Part shown: piece by piece, positions 27,511 to 36,015 of the stretch
Position numbering within the stretch: the first letter of the stretch is position 1
How the letters are laid out: the number at the start of each line of letters is the position of its first letter
Assembly: GCA_965213575.1 (NCBI GenBank)
Contig: CBDBZN010000018.1
Span: 55,447-119,446 of the forward strand
Length of the DNA stretch: 64,000 nucleotides
DNA from: JAUHXS01 sp965213575
GTDB lineage: Bacteria; Bacteroidota; Bacteroidia; Chitinophagales; JAUHXS01
Direction: 5' to 3'
Notes under the pieces: generated by a model
The model's database searches: none
What the model was told of the DNA's origin: nothing
The model's input: the letters and a program-made list of their open reading frames with translations, nothing else
Translations under genes and position numbers: made by a program

Positions 27511-28278
27511 TTATTTGCCACCATTCGCTTTAAGGTCTGCTTGGCATTGGCTATCTAAACCGGGAATGTCACTACCTAAAAGATTACCTATAAAATCACT
27601 TGTTTCTGTTGTATAGTACATTAAACAATCTGTTACGTCACAATGTTTTCCGTGTGCCTCATCTTGATGTTCGGTTTGCATTGGCGTACCTAAGTTAACT
27701 AATCCTAAGATATGTCCAAATTCATGATTTAACACTGTTGATTCTACTTTACTGATACTGGGCTCACCTAAACCTCCTGAAAAATCTCTAATGGTTTCTT
27801 CAAAAATAACCATTGAAGTATTTCGATAAGCTACTCCTAATACTTTACTATTATTGGAGTTTTGCGAATACTCACCATCAATAAATAAAAAGTAAGCAGC
27901 AACTGTTTGATCTTTATTAAATTCCGTTCTATTAGCATCTTCTATTGCTATAATGTCATCAATAGAATACACAGACTTACCGGGAGAAGATATATTAGTT
28001 TTAACAATAGTAATTCCATTAGGTTTATTCAAATAGCTTTCTAAAAAAGTTTTTAGATTAGCTTCTGCTGTTGAAGTTGGTTCAAAGCCATTTACATATT
28101 GAAATTCAACAACTAACTGGTTAAAAACATCAGCTGAAAGTAAATCATGGGCTGCAGTTCCTGTAGATTGCTGATTTTGTTCTTTTTGCTTTTGCTCTTC
28201 TTTGTTCTCATCTTTAGAGCATGATGCAATACCCATCATTATTATAAATAAAACAGCTATAAGGTTTGAAATTTTCAT
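27511..28278 (-). CDS. Zinc metalloprotease lipoprotein (metzincin-like)
   Basis: The product has 255 residues with a lipobox MGIASC (Cys20), then a low-complexity Glu/Gln/Lys linker. The catalytic motif is NHEFGHILGLVNLG with His185, Glu186 and His189. In classic metzincins the third ligand is a His at the position here occupied by Asn195; His204 or His209 in the following loop may replace it. A Met-turn-like CLMYY follows at about 219-222, with two cysteines (213, 218) probably forming a disulfide. It is likely an outer-membrane-anchored endopeptidase. Its substrate is not evident. The gene is 28 bp from the upstream DUF5723-like gene and is probably co-transcribed with it. Confidence 0.8.
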   Translation of the reverse strand: MKISNLIAVLFIIMMGIASCSKDENKEEQKQKEQNQQSTGTAAHDLLSADVFNQLVVEFQYVNGFEPTSTAEANLKTFLESYLNKPNGITIVKTNISSPGKSVYSIDDIIAIEDANRTEFNKDQTVAAYFLFIDGEYSQNSNNSKVLGVAYRNTSMVIFEETIRDFSGGLGEPSISKVESTVLNHEFGHILGLVNLGTPMQTEHQDEAHGKHCDVTDCLMYYTTETSDFIGNLLGSDIPGLDSQCQADLKANGGK

Positions 28279-28306
28279 TTTTTAAATTTACAACAACACA
28301 CTGAGA

Positions 28307-30514
28307 TTATTTACAAAGCTCATTGATCATTCTTCTTAACGATACTTGCTCTCCATTAATATATGGAGCAACAAAGGCATCTTTAACACCTTGATTAACA
28401 ACTTTTTTCCTTAAAATTTCTATTTCCTCTAAAGTTTGTGCATTACCCACTTTAAATTTAGTTAAGCCATTCTCTTTCGTTTGTTCTATTGGCCCTACAT
28501 TTTCTAAGAAATTATAGTAGGATTTAACTGGTGGTTTACTAAATGCGCCTATTTGTACTCTATAACTCAATCCCTCCATTTTTTTCTTGCCGTATTGTCT
28601 TACTGCTGCTACATAAGCATCATCATCACTCATGTTTTCAAAACAATCTACCGCTTTATTAGGATTACCTGCTAATTGATCAATCACTTCTTCTACTGTA
28701 TCTTCAACTGCTTCAGGTACTGGACAACCATTTAATTCTATAAGCCCATACACATCAGGACAAGAATCTGTTATATCAGGAACACTGTCCAGATCAGTAT
28801 CAGGGCACCCATTAAATACGATCATCCCTGAATCTTGTGGGCACTTATCTTTATTATCCGGAACTTGATCATTATCTGTATCCGGACAACCATTAAAGAC
28901 CACTAATCCGGCATCATCCGGGCACTCATCATCTTTATCAAATACTGTATCTCCGTCTCTGTCTGTCGGCTCCGGCTCTATTGGTGCAGGGCATCCTTGG
29001 TGTTCCCAAGTACCAGGGACTTTTCTGCACTCATCAAATTTATTAGAAACAAAATCACCATCCCTGTCTTTTAGCATTTTTTTACGAATAGGAATTTTCA
29101 ATCCTACATAAAAGTTTGCTCCCGTTTGTACTTTATTACTAAAGACTGCACTTAAAATATTATTACTGCCTATTGTTAATCCTATTAATCTTAAATGTGC
29201 CCCAATATTAAATTGCCCGTTACCGTCATAAGAAAAAGGCACCGCAGCTTCAAATAATGATTGCTCCCATCTGGGTATCAAAGCAATTCTACTTAACTCC
29301 CTAGAACCTAACCTTTTTGGCTGAAAGGCATAGCCCATAGACAAATTAATATAAAACTTACTTACTACATGGTAATCAAACTGTAAGCTAATTTTTGTAG
29401 GTAATGAATACTTAAGCACATCAGGCGGAGGCGTAGTTTGCAGTTGACTAATGATAGCAGAATCATATCCCTCTACAGAATTAATGTTACGAAATGAATC
29501 TAATTCTAATTCAGAAGATGATACAGAAAAATCATGTGTTAATATTCCTTTATCAAACCTTAGCTTACCGATATCAGTTAATGATAATCCTACTTTAAAT
29601 TTATATTGATTTTGATCATGCCTTACATTAAAAGAATCATTATTCATATAATAATAATAGTCTTTATATTTTGGCCTAAATTCATATTCAAAACCCATAT
29701 CAAAACCTACAGATGCTTTTGCTCCGTCAAAAATATTATCTAACGATACACTTTCTCCTGCGATATAATTATTTAAATTTTTTGAATGCCCGTAACTGAA
29801 ATCAGCGCTTGCAAACTCAACAGTCGAATCATTGGGCAATTGAAAATTAAGATCATCAGCATAAAAATAAAATCCGCCTAACCCTCGAATATATTTTGTT
29901 CTAAGCGCTCCTTTAAGGAAATGTTTTTTATCGTCGACTAAAACAGTACCGTAAGTCAACCCTATTTCTCCCCAAGAAGCTCCCTGCAAAGAAAATCCAT
30001 CACCTTCCAATTTTTCATTTAATATGCTAGCTCCTTCTACTGCATCCCAAATTTTATCAGCTAATGGTGCAGATAATTCATTCATATTAAAGTACGTTCT
30101 TACGGCAGTTGTGATAGCAAAAGCATGTTTATTTTTAATGCTAAACATAAAGGAAGGGCCATACACAGTGGTATTAAAGAAAAATTTTTTAGTTCTGTCA
30201 TTTTGTAATTGTACTAAATATTTATCAGCAAAATCACTGGTAGTGTCTAAAAATGTGGCATCTAAGTTTGGGATATCGAAATCTGTATTTTTTATAATTT
30301 CTTTTGATCGAAAACCGATGTAATTATTTCCGAACCCGATATTTGTAGTAACTAAATTCAGATCAAAAGCAAGGCGGCTATCTACTATGCAGGCAGGCTG
30401 GTGATGAATACCCAAAACGCCTGCATAATTGCTAGGGACAGTACCTAACAGTTCTTGCCCATTAACGAAGCCTACGAAAAAGATAAATAAAATTGAAAAT
30501 ACTAGTTTTTGCAA
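28307..30514 (-). CDS. Outer-membrane protein with DUF5723-like barrel, TSP3 repeats and SPOR-like domain
   Basis: The product has 735 residues with a signal peptide ending at NGQ. Residues 25-470 are alternating beta strands with the opening NYAGVLGIHHQPACI, resembling DUF5723 outer-membrane proteins. About 480-610 hold calcium-binding thrombospondin type 3 repeats (DxDxDxVxDxxDxCP, four times). The C-terminus, from about 645 (YRVQIGAFSKPP), looks like a SPOR domain, which binds peptidoglycan. The arrangement suggests a barrel tethered to the cell wall in the manner of OmpA. The reported start is TTG at 30514; no ATG lies upstream in frame, so a TTG start is likely. Confidence 0.7.
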   Translation of the reverse strand: MQKLVFSILFIFFVGFVNGQELLGTVPSNYAGVLGIHHQPACIVDSRLAFDLNLVTTNIGFGNNYIGFRSKEIIKNTDFDIPNLDATFLDTTSDFADKYLVQLQNDRTKKFFFNTTVYGPSFMFSIKNKHAFAITTAVRTYFNMNELSAPLADKIWDAVEGASILNEKLEGDGFSLQGASWGEIGLTYGTVLVDDKKHFLKGALRTKYIRGLGGFYFYADDLNFQLPNDSTVEFASADFSYGHSKNLNNYIAGESVSLDNIFDGAKASVGFDMGFEYEFRPKYKDYYYYMNNDSFNVRHDQNQYKFKVGLSLTDIGKLRFDKGILTHDFSVSSSELELDSFRNINSVEGYDSAIISQLQTTPPPDVLKYSLPTKISLQFDYHVVSKFYINLSMGYAFQPKRLGSRELSRIALIPRWEQSLFEAAVPFSYDGNGQFNIGAHLRLIGLTIGSNNILSAVFSNKVQTGANFYVGLKIPIRKKMLKDRDGDFVSNKFDECRKVPGTWEHQGCPAPIEPEPTDRDGDTVFDKDDECPDDAGLVVFNGCPDTDNDQVPDNKDKCPQDSGMIVFNGCPDTDLDSVPDITDSCPDVYGLIELNGCPVPEAVEDTVEEVIDQLAGNPNKAVDCFENMSDDDAYVAAVRQYGKKKMEGLSYRVQIGAFSKPPVKSYYNFLENVGPIEQTKENGLTKFKVGNAQTLEEIEILRKKVVNQGVKDAFVAPYINGEQVSLRRMINELCK

Positions 30515-30544
30515 TTTATATATTTGCCAAATAATTGCCGTAAA

Positions 30545-30575
30545 AATAATCTTTTTAATTTAATTAAAGATTATT
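30545..30575 (-). terminator. Hairpin terminator after the carboxynorspermidine synthase gene
   Basis: Arms AATAATCTTT (30545-30554) and AAAGATTATT (30566-30575) are perfectly complementary with an 11-nt loop. Read on the minus strand the stem is followed by a run of T. It lies about 30 bp after the stop of the 30604-31809 gene, in the expected position for a Rho-independent terminator, although the stem is AT-rich. Confidence 0.6.
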
Positions 30576-30603
30576 TAGTAACAAATTACAGACTAATATT
30601 AAA

Positions 30604-31809
30604 TCAATTTGGATATTCGTGTGGCAACTTAACATTCACTTTTTCATGCCATGGCAAACCATGTTTATTTAATTCTTCCATGAAAGGGTCAGGATTAAAC
30701 TCTTCCATATTGTATACTCCGGGCTTCATCCATTGGCCGGTCAGCATCATTTTTGCCCCAATCATTGCAGGAACGCCTGTGGTATAAGAAACTGCCTGAG
30801 CGCCCACTTCCTTATAAGTTTCTGCGTGATCACAATTATTGTAAATAAAGTAGGTTTTTTCTTTCCCATCTTTAATACCTTTTATCTGGCAACCGATAGA
30901 AGTTTGTCCTGTATAGTTTTCTCCTAAAGAACCCGGCTCGGGTAATACTGCTTTTAAAAATTGTAACGGCACAATCTCTTTTCCTTCATAATTGATAGGA
31001 TCAATACGAGTCATGCCCACTTCTTCGAGAACATTTAAAAAATTAATATACTGTGGAGAAAAGGTCATCCAAAACCTGGCTCGTTTAATAGTTGGAATAT
31101 TTTTCACCAAAGACTCCAGTTCTTCATGAAATAACAAATAAGATTCTTTTGGCCCTACTTCGGGATAGTCAATTGGTTTATGAATAGACATTGGCTCAAT
31201 TTCAACCCACTTTCCATTTTCCCAATATTTACCTTTTTGCGTGATCTCTCGAATATTTATTTCAGGATTAAAATTAGTGGCAAATGATTTGCCGTGATTG
31301 CCTGCATTACAATCGACAATATCTAAATAATGAATTTCATCAAAATGGTGTTTTAAAGCATACGCAGTAAAAACCTGCGTAACACCGGGATCAAATCCGC
31401 AACCCAATAGTGCCATCAATCCTTTTTCTTTAAATTTATCTTGATAAGCCCATTGCCATTTATATTCAAACTTTGCTTCTTCCTTAGGTTCATAATTAGC
31501 AGTATCCATATAATGTACGCCACACTCTAAACATGCATCCATGATTGTTAAATCTTGATAAGGTAAAGCTACATTTATAACCAACTCCGGCTTAAATTGA
31601 TTGATCAACGCTACTAACTCAGGCACATTATCCGCATCTACTTGAGCAGTCTTGATTTTCATATTAGTCACGTCGGCAGCTATAGCATCACATTTACTTT
31701 TTGTCCTGCTTGCTAACATGATATCGGTGAAAATATCGCTGTTCATAGCACACTTCTTTACAACAACATTACTTACGCCCCCTGCTCCTATTATTAATAC
31801 TTTCGCCAT
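30604..31809 (-). CDS. Carboxynorspermidine synthase (saccharopine dehydrogenase family)
   Basis: The product has 401 residues. The N-terminal Rossmann motif GAGGVSNVVV (residues 8-17) binds NAD(P)H, and the family blocks CGVHYMDTANYEP and LLGCGFDPGV follow. The latter are typical of the LYS9-like carboxynorspermidine (or carboxyspermidine) dehydrogenase of the alternative polyamine pathway, which condenses aspartate semialdehyde with a diamine and reduces the product. The next enzyme of the route, NspC, lies at the end of this window (63296-64000), which supports the assignment over a lysine-pathway saccharopine dehydrogenase. The gene stands alone with its own terminator. Confidence 0.85.
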   Translation of the reverse strand: MAKVLIIGAGGVSNVVVKKCAMNSDIFTDIMLASRTKSKCDAIAADVTNMKIKTAQVDADNVPELVALINQFKPELVINVALPYQDLTIMDACLECGVHYMDTANYEPKEEAKFEYKWQWAYQDKFKEKGLMALLGCGFDPGVTQVFTAYALKHHFDEIHYLDIVDCNAGNHGKSFATNFNPEINIREITQKGKYWENGKWVEIEPMSIHKPIDYPEVGPKESYLLFHEELESLVKNIPTIKRARFWMTFSPQYINFLNVLEEVGMTRIDPINYEGKEIVPLQFLKAVLPEPGSLGENYTGQTSIGCQIKGIKDGKEKTYFIYNNCDHAETYKEVGAQAVSYTTGVPAMIGAKMMLTGQWMKPGVYNMEEFNPDPFMEELNKHGLPWHEKVNVKLPHEYPN

Positions 31810-31918
31810 TTTAAAATTTTAGTTACTTTTAAATTTTCAGGTTAAAGTTAGAAGTTTATAATGAAAAGTTGAGGCCAAAAAGTCAAAAGTTGAAAATTAG
31901 CAAATAGCTGATATCCTA

Positions 31919-31947
31919 AAATTAGCTAATTTGATAATTAGCTAATT
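31919..31947. repeat. Tandem AATTAGCTAATT palindromes upstream of a small secreted protein gene
   Basis: AAATTAGCTAATTT (31919-31932) is a perfect 14-bp palindrome, and AATTAGCTAATT (31936-31947) is a second, perfect 12-bp one, 16 bp centre to centre. A third half (GCTAAT) follows directly. They overlap a candidate promoter: TTG at 31946-31948 and TATCTTTT at 31969-31976 with a 20-base spacer. The arrangement would suit a dimeric repressor, but similar AT-rich text is common between genes of this phylum. Confidence 0.5.
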
Positions 31948-31980
31948 GGCTAATCAGCAAATTTTACGTATCTTTTGTAG

Positions 31981-32352
31981 ATGAGTAATATATATTTTCT
32001 GTTTGCCTTAATATTCAATCTTACAATTTTACAATCTTTTAATCTATCCGCTCAATCCATTGATGGAGAACCGGTTTCTGCCAAACTTGCTAAAAAACAT
32101 TTAAAAGAGGGACAAGTATATTATCTCACCTATGAAACTACTGGATTACCTGAACAAGAATACTGCAAACAAAAAATTACTACTAAAAAGTATGGATTTC
32201 GCTATTATAGAGTACCCGGCTGCGCCAGAGCTTTAGATGTTGAACAAATAAAAAAATACAATAAAGTAGTACTGAAATATTTAAACGAGGAGCATGGGGA
32301 TGGTTGGCAAAAAAAGCTGGTAGAAGAATTTAGAAAAAATGGGTGCATATAA
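31981..32352 (+). CDS. Small secreted hypothetical protein
   Basis: The product has 123 residues with a signal peptide (hydrophobic 4-24, cut after SAQ). The mature part is about 100 residues with three cysteines (CKQK, GCARAL and the C-terminal GCI), Lys-rich and predicted mostly helical near the end (EQIKKYNKVVLKYL). No family is recognised. It faces the sigma factor gene and ends just before a shared terminator hairpin. The candidate promoter upstream would place the transcript start at or next to the ATG, so either the leader is absent or another promoter is used. Confidence 0.6.
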   Translation: MSNIYFLFALIFNLTILQSFNLSAQSIDGEPVSAKLAKKHLKEGQVYYLTYETTGLPEQEYCKQKITTKKYGFRYYRVPGCARALDVEQIKKYNKVVLKYLNEEHGDGWQKKLVEEFRKNGCI

Positions 32353-32353
32353 T

Positions 32354-32381
32354 AAAGCCTCAATTATTATATTGAAGCTTT
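32354..32381. terminator. Bidirectional terminator between convergent genes
   Basis: Arms AAAGCCTCAAT (32354-32364) and ATTGAAGCTTT (32371-32381) pair at ten of eleven positions around a 6-nt loop. It lies between the stop of the small secreted protein gene and the stop of rpoD and carries A/T runs on both sides, as expected for a terminator serving both strands. Confidence 0.6.
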
Positions 32382-32402
32382 AAGAAAACAATTCTAAAAA
32401 TA

Positions 32403-33263
32403 TTATAAGTATGACCTTAACGATCCGGATACGGAAGTTCTTCTCAATCTTCTAATGGCTCTTTCTTTTATTTGTCTTACTCGCTCTCTGGTAAGCCCAA
32501 ACTTGTCTCCAATTTCTTCTAATGTTAAGCCTTGATTAGTCTCTAGGCCAAAATAAGCATTTAAAATATTAGCATCACGCTGAGGTAAAATTTCTAATAT
32601 TCTTTTTACCTCATTGGTTAATGATTCTTTCATTAGCTTCTTATCCGGGCTGGCATCCTCATCATCGGCTATAATATCCATAAGGGAAACGTCTTCTCCA
32701 TCAGAAAGAGGTGCATCTACAGAAACATGCTTAGAGTTACTGTGTCTTAATCCATTTACTTCCTCGGCTGATATTTCCATTAAGTGAGCTATTTCTTCAG
32801 TCGTAGGATCTCTCTCAAACTCTTGCTCAAGGTCGTTTAATACTTTATTCATTTTATTAATAGAACCTATCTTGTTTAAAGGTAGCCTAACCAATCGACT
32901 TTGTTCCGCAAGTGCTTGTAAGATAGATTGCCGGATCCACCACACAGCATAGGATATAAATTTGAATCCTTTTGTTTCATCAAATCTTTGTGCAGCTTTA
33001 ATTAACCCTAAGTTGCCCTCATTGATTAAGTCACTTAAAGTAAGCCCTTGATTTTGATATTGCTTTGCTACAGATACTACAAACCTCAAGTTAGCTTTAG
33101 TCAATTTTTCTAATGCTACACGGTCACCTTCTTTTATTCTTACTGCTAACAGTACCTCCTCCTCAGCGCTAACTAAGTCAATTTTACCTATTTCTTGAAG
33201 ATATTTATCTAGCGATACACTTTCTCTATTTGTAATCTGCTTTGTGATTTTCAACTGTCTCAT
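32403..33263 (-). CDS. rpoD: Primary RNA polymerase sigma factor (RpoD/SigA)
   Basis: The product has 286 residues. This is the short sigma-70 of Bacteroidota, without region 1.1. Region 1.2 is near the N-terminus (DKYLQEIGKIDLVSAEEE). Region 2 carries LSDLINEGNLGLIKAAQRFDE... and FISYAVWWIRQ, which melt and read the -7 element. Region 3 and region 4 follow, with a helix-turn-helix in EEIGDKFGLTRERVRQIKER. The full set of regions and length match the housekeeping sigma factor that reads TTTG/TAnnTTTG promoters. It forms a single-gene unit with a 158-bp upstream gap that contains two AACATGT repeats (33285-33303). Confidence 0.95.
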   Translation of the reverse strand: MRQLKITKQITNRESVSLDKYLQEIGKIDLVSAEEEVLLAVRIKEGDRVALEKLTKANLRFVVSVAKQYQNQGLTLSDLINEGNLGLIKAAQRFDETKGFKFISYAVWWIRQSILQALAEQSRLVRLPLNKIGSINKMNKVLNDLEQEFERDPTTEEIAHLMEISAEEVNGLRHSNSKHVSVDAPLSDGEDVSLMDIIADDEDASPDKKLMKESLTNEVKRILEILPQRDANILNAYFGLETNQGLTLEEIGDKFGLTRERVRQIKERAIRRLRRTSVSGSLRSYL

Positions 33264-33284
33264 AGGCTTCTCTTTATATATTTA

Positions 33285-33303
33285 AACATGTATTGTAACA
33301 TGT
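33285..33303. repeat. Direct repeat AACATGT upstream of rpoD
   Basis: AACATGT occurs at 33285-33291 and 33297-33303, 12 bp apart, and each copy contains the palindrome ACATGT. The pair lies 20-40 bp before the rpoD start codon and could be a protein-binding site in the leader or promoter. No known regulator was recognised. Confidence 0.35.
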
Positions 33304-33421
33304 CTTACGTATATATGCAAGAAAAAGTTTCAAGGCTTACATAAAAAAATTGAAAAAAACAAGTAGCAATTATCCTAATAATAATAGGTATAAATACTTA
33401 AGCAATATAAATTAATAATAA

Positions 33422-34120
33422 TTAGAGGATCTTATTATGGTACTTACTGAGTGTTAATAAATATTCACAACAAGTTTTAAATTCAGGCTCTCCTCCATTT
33501 GCACGTTTAACAATACGATAGTTTTTTTCATTAAGCCCTTCTAAAATCCAGCTGGAAGCATCAGGTTTAGAAAAATCTACAGTAGAGCCATATTGAACCA
33601 CTTTCCAATAACTAGCATTATCTAAAAGCTTTTTAAACTCTTTCCACTCTCTCTCTGAGACTTTTTGACATTCATCTAGTACAAGTTGTCCTTTATTTTT
33701 GAATTGGTACATTTTTATATACAATTGTGTTACTCCCTTACGATGCTCTATCCTTACGGAAACCGGGTGATGAAATGGACGCCACCAATAAAACCGATAA
33801 ATTTCTCCTTCACATCGCTCTTTGTATAACATTGGTTCTTTCATGGCATACAAATCTAAAGAGGCAGATGGGTAAGCAGAAGAGTCTCCCGGAAAATAAT
33901 AGGTTTTGAAATCCCAGGGAATAAACAGCAGGGTGTCCTTTATAGAATCATTTATCCCCCGAAGTGTTTTCATAGAGATTAATGTATCCCTATAATTGTA
34001 TGGTGGCAAATCAGCTGCAAAAGAATTATCACACTTTCTATTAAAGTTTTGCCTGCAGGCAATAAAGAATATTATAAAACCTATTGTAGTTATAATATTA
34101 TTAAATAACGGCTTTCCCAC
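33422..34120 (-). CDS. Lipoprotein of unknown function
   Basis: The product has 232 residues with a signal sequence and lipobox IIFFIAC (Cys22). The mature part contains LLFIPWDFKTYYFPG, an aromatic-rich YRFYWWRPFHHPV and a final domain with CCEYLLTL. No domain family is recognised. It follows the hydroxyacyl-CoA dehydrogenase gene by 15 bp on the same strand and may be the last gene of the panB-hbd operon, though its function seems unrelated. It may be a surface lipoprotein specific to this lineage. Confidence 0.65.
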   Translation of the reverse strand: MGKPLFNNIITTIGFIIFFIACRQNFNRKCDNSFAADLPPYNYRDTLISMKTLRGINDSIKDTLLFIPWDFKTYYFPGDSSAYPSASLDLYAMKEPMLYKERCEGEIYRFYWWRPFHHPVSVRIEHRKGVTQLYIKMYQFKNKGQLVLDECQKVSEREWKEFKKLLDNASYWKVVQYGSTVDFSKPDASSWILEGLNEKNYRIVKRANGGEPEFKTCCEYLLTLSKYHNKIL

Positions 34121-34135
34121 TAAATCTTCACAATC

Positions 34136-35032
34136 TTACTTAATAAAACTTTTAGATATTTTAAGATCTTTACTGCCTTGAGAATAATCGTAAAAACCTT
34201 CGCCTGACTTCATGCCTAATGCTCCGGAGGTGACCATATTGACTAGTAATGGACAAGGTGCGTATTTAGGCTTACCAAAACCATCATATAATACGTCTAA
34301 TATAGCTAAACACACATCCAAACCTATAAAATCCGCTAATTGCAAAGGGCCCATTGGGTGAGCCATACCTAATTTCATCACGGTATCAATCTCTTCGACC
34401 CCTGCAACGCCCTCATATAAAGTGTTGATTGCTTCATTGATCATAGGTATTAATATTCGATTCGCTACAAATCCCGGATAATCATTAACTTTTACAGGCA
34501 CCTTGCCTAAACGCTTAGATAATTCCATAATCTGTGTAGTAACCTCCTCACTCGTTGCGTAGCCTTTAATGACCTCGATTAATTTCATTACCGGAACAGG
34601 ATTCATGAAATGCATCCCAATAACATTTTTAGGGTTTTTAGTAATGCTTGCTACTTTAGTAATGGAGATAGAAGAAGTATTGGTAGCCAAAATAGCATCT
34701 TTTGGCGCTACTTCACTTAACTGGCTAAAAATTTTCATTTTCAATTCCAAGTTTTCAGTTGCCGCTTCTATTACTAAATTAGCGTTTGAAACCCCTTCTT
34801 TAATGTTAGTAAAAGTTGTAATGTGATCTAATGTATCCTTCTTTTGATTTTCTGTTATAATCTCTTTCTTTATTTGCCTGTCTAAATTTTTAGCAATTAC
34901 ACCAAGTGCTTTGTCTAAAGATTCTTGTGAAATATCGATTAAACTTACCTTATAACCTTTTTGCGCAAAAATATGAGCAATACCATTTCCCATAGTACCT
35001 GCTCCTATCACAGATATATTTTCCATCTTCAA
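34136..35032 (-). CDS. 3-hydroxybutyryl-CoA dehydrogenase (3-hydroxyacyl-CoA dehydrogenase family)
   Basis: The product has 298 residues. The N-terminal NAD-binding motif is GAGTMGNGIAHIFAQKGY (residues 9-26). The catalytic region has GMHFMNPVPVMKLIEVI, in which the His of the His/Glu pair is seen, and the C-terminal dimerisation domain has FVANRILIPMINEA and GMAHPMGPLQLADFIGLD. Length and motifs match the short 3-hydroxybutyryl-CoA dehydrogenases (Hbd/PaaH type) that oxidise 3-hydroxyacyl-CoA with NAD in butanoate, phenylacetate or fatty acid metabolism. It lies 3 bp after panB. Which pathway it serves cannot be told from the window. Confidence 0.9.
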   Translation of the reverse strand: MKMENISVIGAGTMGNGIAHIFAQKGYKVSLIDISQESLDKALGVIAKNLDRQIKKEIITENQKKDTLDHITTFTNIKEGVSNANLVIEAATENLELKMKIFSQLSEVAPKDAILATNTSSISITKVASITKNPKNVIGMHFMNPVPVMKLIEVIKGYATSEEVTTQIMELSKRLGKVPVKVNDYPGFVANRILIPMINEAINTLYEGVAGVEEIDTVMKLGMAHPMGPLQLADFIGLDVCLAILDVLYDGFGKPKYAPCPLLVNMVTSGALGMKSGEGFYDYSQGSKDLKISKSFIK

Positions 35033-35035
35033 AAT

Positions 35036-35869
35036 TTAATATTGTTCTTTATCATTAGGGAAATCCCTTTTTTTAACATCTTCTATATATTGCTGTACAG
35101 CTCCTTTTATATCATCATATAAATTTAAATAACGTCTTAAAAAACGTGGATGAAATTCCTTTGTAATACCTAATACATCATGAATAACTAATACTTGACC
35201 ATCTACCTGCTTTCCGGCTCCAATTCCAATAGTAGGTATATTTATTTGTTCCGTTACTTGCTGGGCCAACTTAGCAGGTATTTTTTCTAAAACTATTCCA
35301 AAACTTCCTGAAGTCTCTAATAATTTAGCATCTTCTAATAATTGCTCTGCTTCTTGTTCTTCCGTAGCTCTTACACTGTAAGTTCCAAACTTATAAATAG
35401 ATTGGGGAGTAAGGCCCAAATGCCCCATAACCGGTATACCTGCCGAAATAATTCTTTCTACTGATTCTTTAATGACTTTTCCACCTTCCATTTTAATAGC
35501 GTGCGCCCCTGATTCTTTCATTATTCTAATAGCTGAACTTAGCGCTTCTTTTGAATTACCTTGATAAGAACCAAAAGGCAAATCAACCACTACCATGGCT
35601 CTTTCTACTGCTTTCACTACAGAAGTAGCATGGTAGATCATATGGTCTAGCGTAATAGGCAACGTTGTTTCATTACCTGCCATCACGTTAGAAGCAGAAT
35701 CTCCTACAAGAATGATATCTATTCCTGCGTCATCCAGTATCATTGCAGTAGAGTAATCATACGCAGTAAGCATAGAAATTTTCTCACCATGATCTTTCAT
35801 AGATTGTAAAATGTGAGTAGTAATTCTTTTTGCTTTTATACGGTCTTTCATGTCTAGGATTGTGAGCAA
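35036..35869 (-). CDS. panB: 3-methyl-2-oxobutanoate hydroxymethyltransferase (ketopantoate synthesis)
   Basis: The product has 277 residues. It transfers a hydroxymethyl group from methylenetetrahydrofolate to 2-oxoisovalerate, the first step to pantothenate and coenzyme A. Diagnostic blocks are SMLTAYDYSTAMILDDAGID, LVGDSASNVMAG, VVDLPFGSYQ and MGHLGLTPQS, and the metal-binding Asp residues lie in the VGDS and VVD loops. The N-terminus may begin a few codons later (MKDRIKAK), because the first seven residues precede the usual start. It is the first gene of the short minus-strand group panB, hydroxyacyl-CoA dehydrogenase, lipoprotein. Confidence 0.95.
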   Translation of the reverse strand: MLTILDMKDRIKAKRITTHILQSMKDHGEKISMLTAYDYSTAMILDDAGIDIILVGDSASNVMAGNETTLPITLDHMIYHATSVVKAVERAMVVVDLPFGSYQGNSKEALSSAIRIMKESGAHAIKMEGGKVIKESVERIISAGIPVMGHLGLTPQSIYKFGTYSVRATEEQEAEQLLEDAKLLETSGSFGIVLEKIPAKLAQQVTEQINIPTIGIGAGKQVDGQVLVIHDVLGITKEFHPRFLRRYLNLYDDIKGAVQQYIEDVKKRDFPNDKEQY

Positions 35870-36015
35870 ATTTAATTTTATTAAACTTAATCTTCTAACA
35901 TTTACCTATTAATATTCAGAAGTTTACATCTATATAATTCGAAGAAATTCACAATTAGCTTTATTTGTAATTAAACATTCAGATATATTTCAGTTTGTTT
36001 TTTTACCTTTAAAAT

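Noticed and set aside
31810..31980. CRISPR array or leader because of repeated AATTAGCTAATT
   Set aside because: Only two copies exist with no regular spacers, and no cas gene is present.
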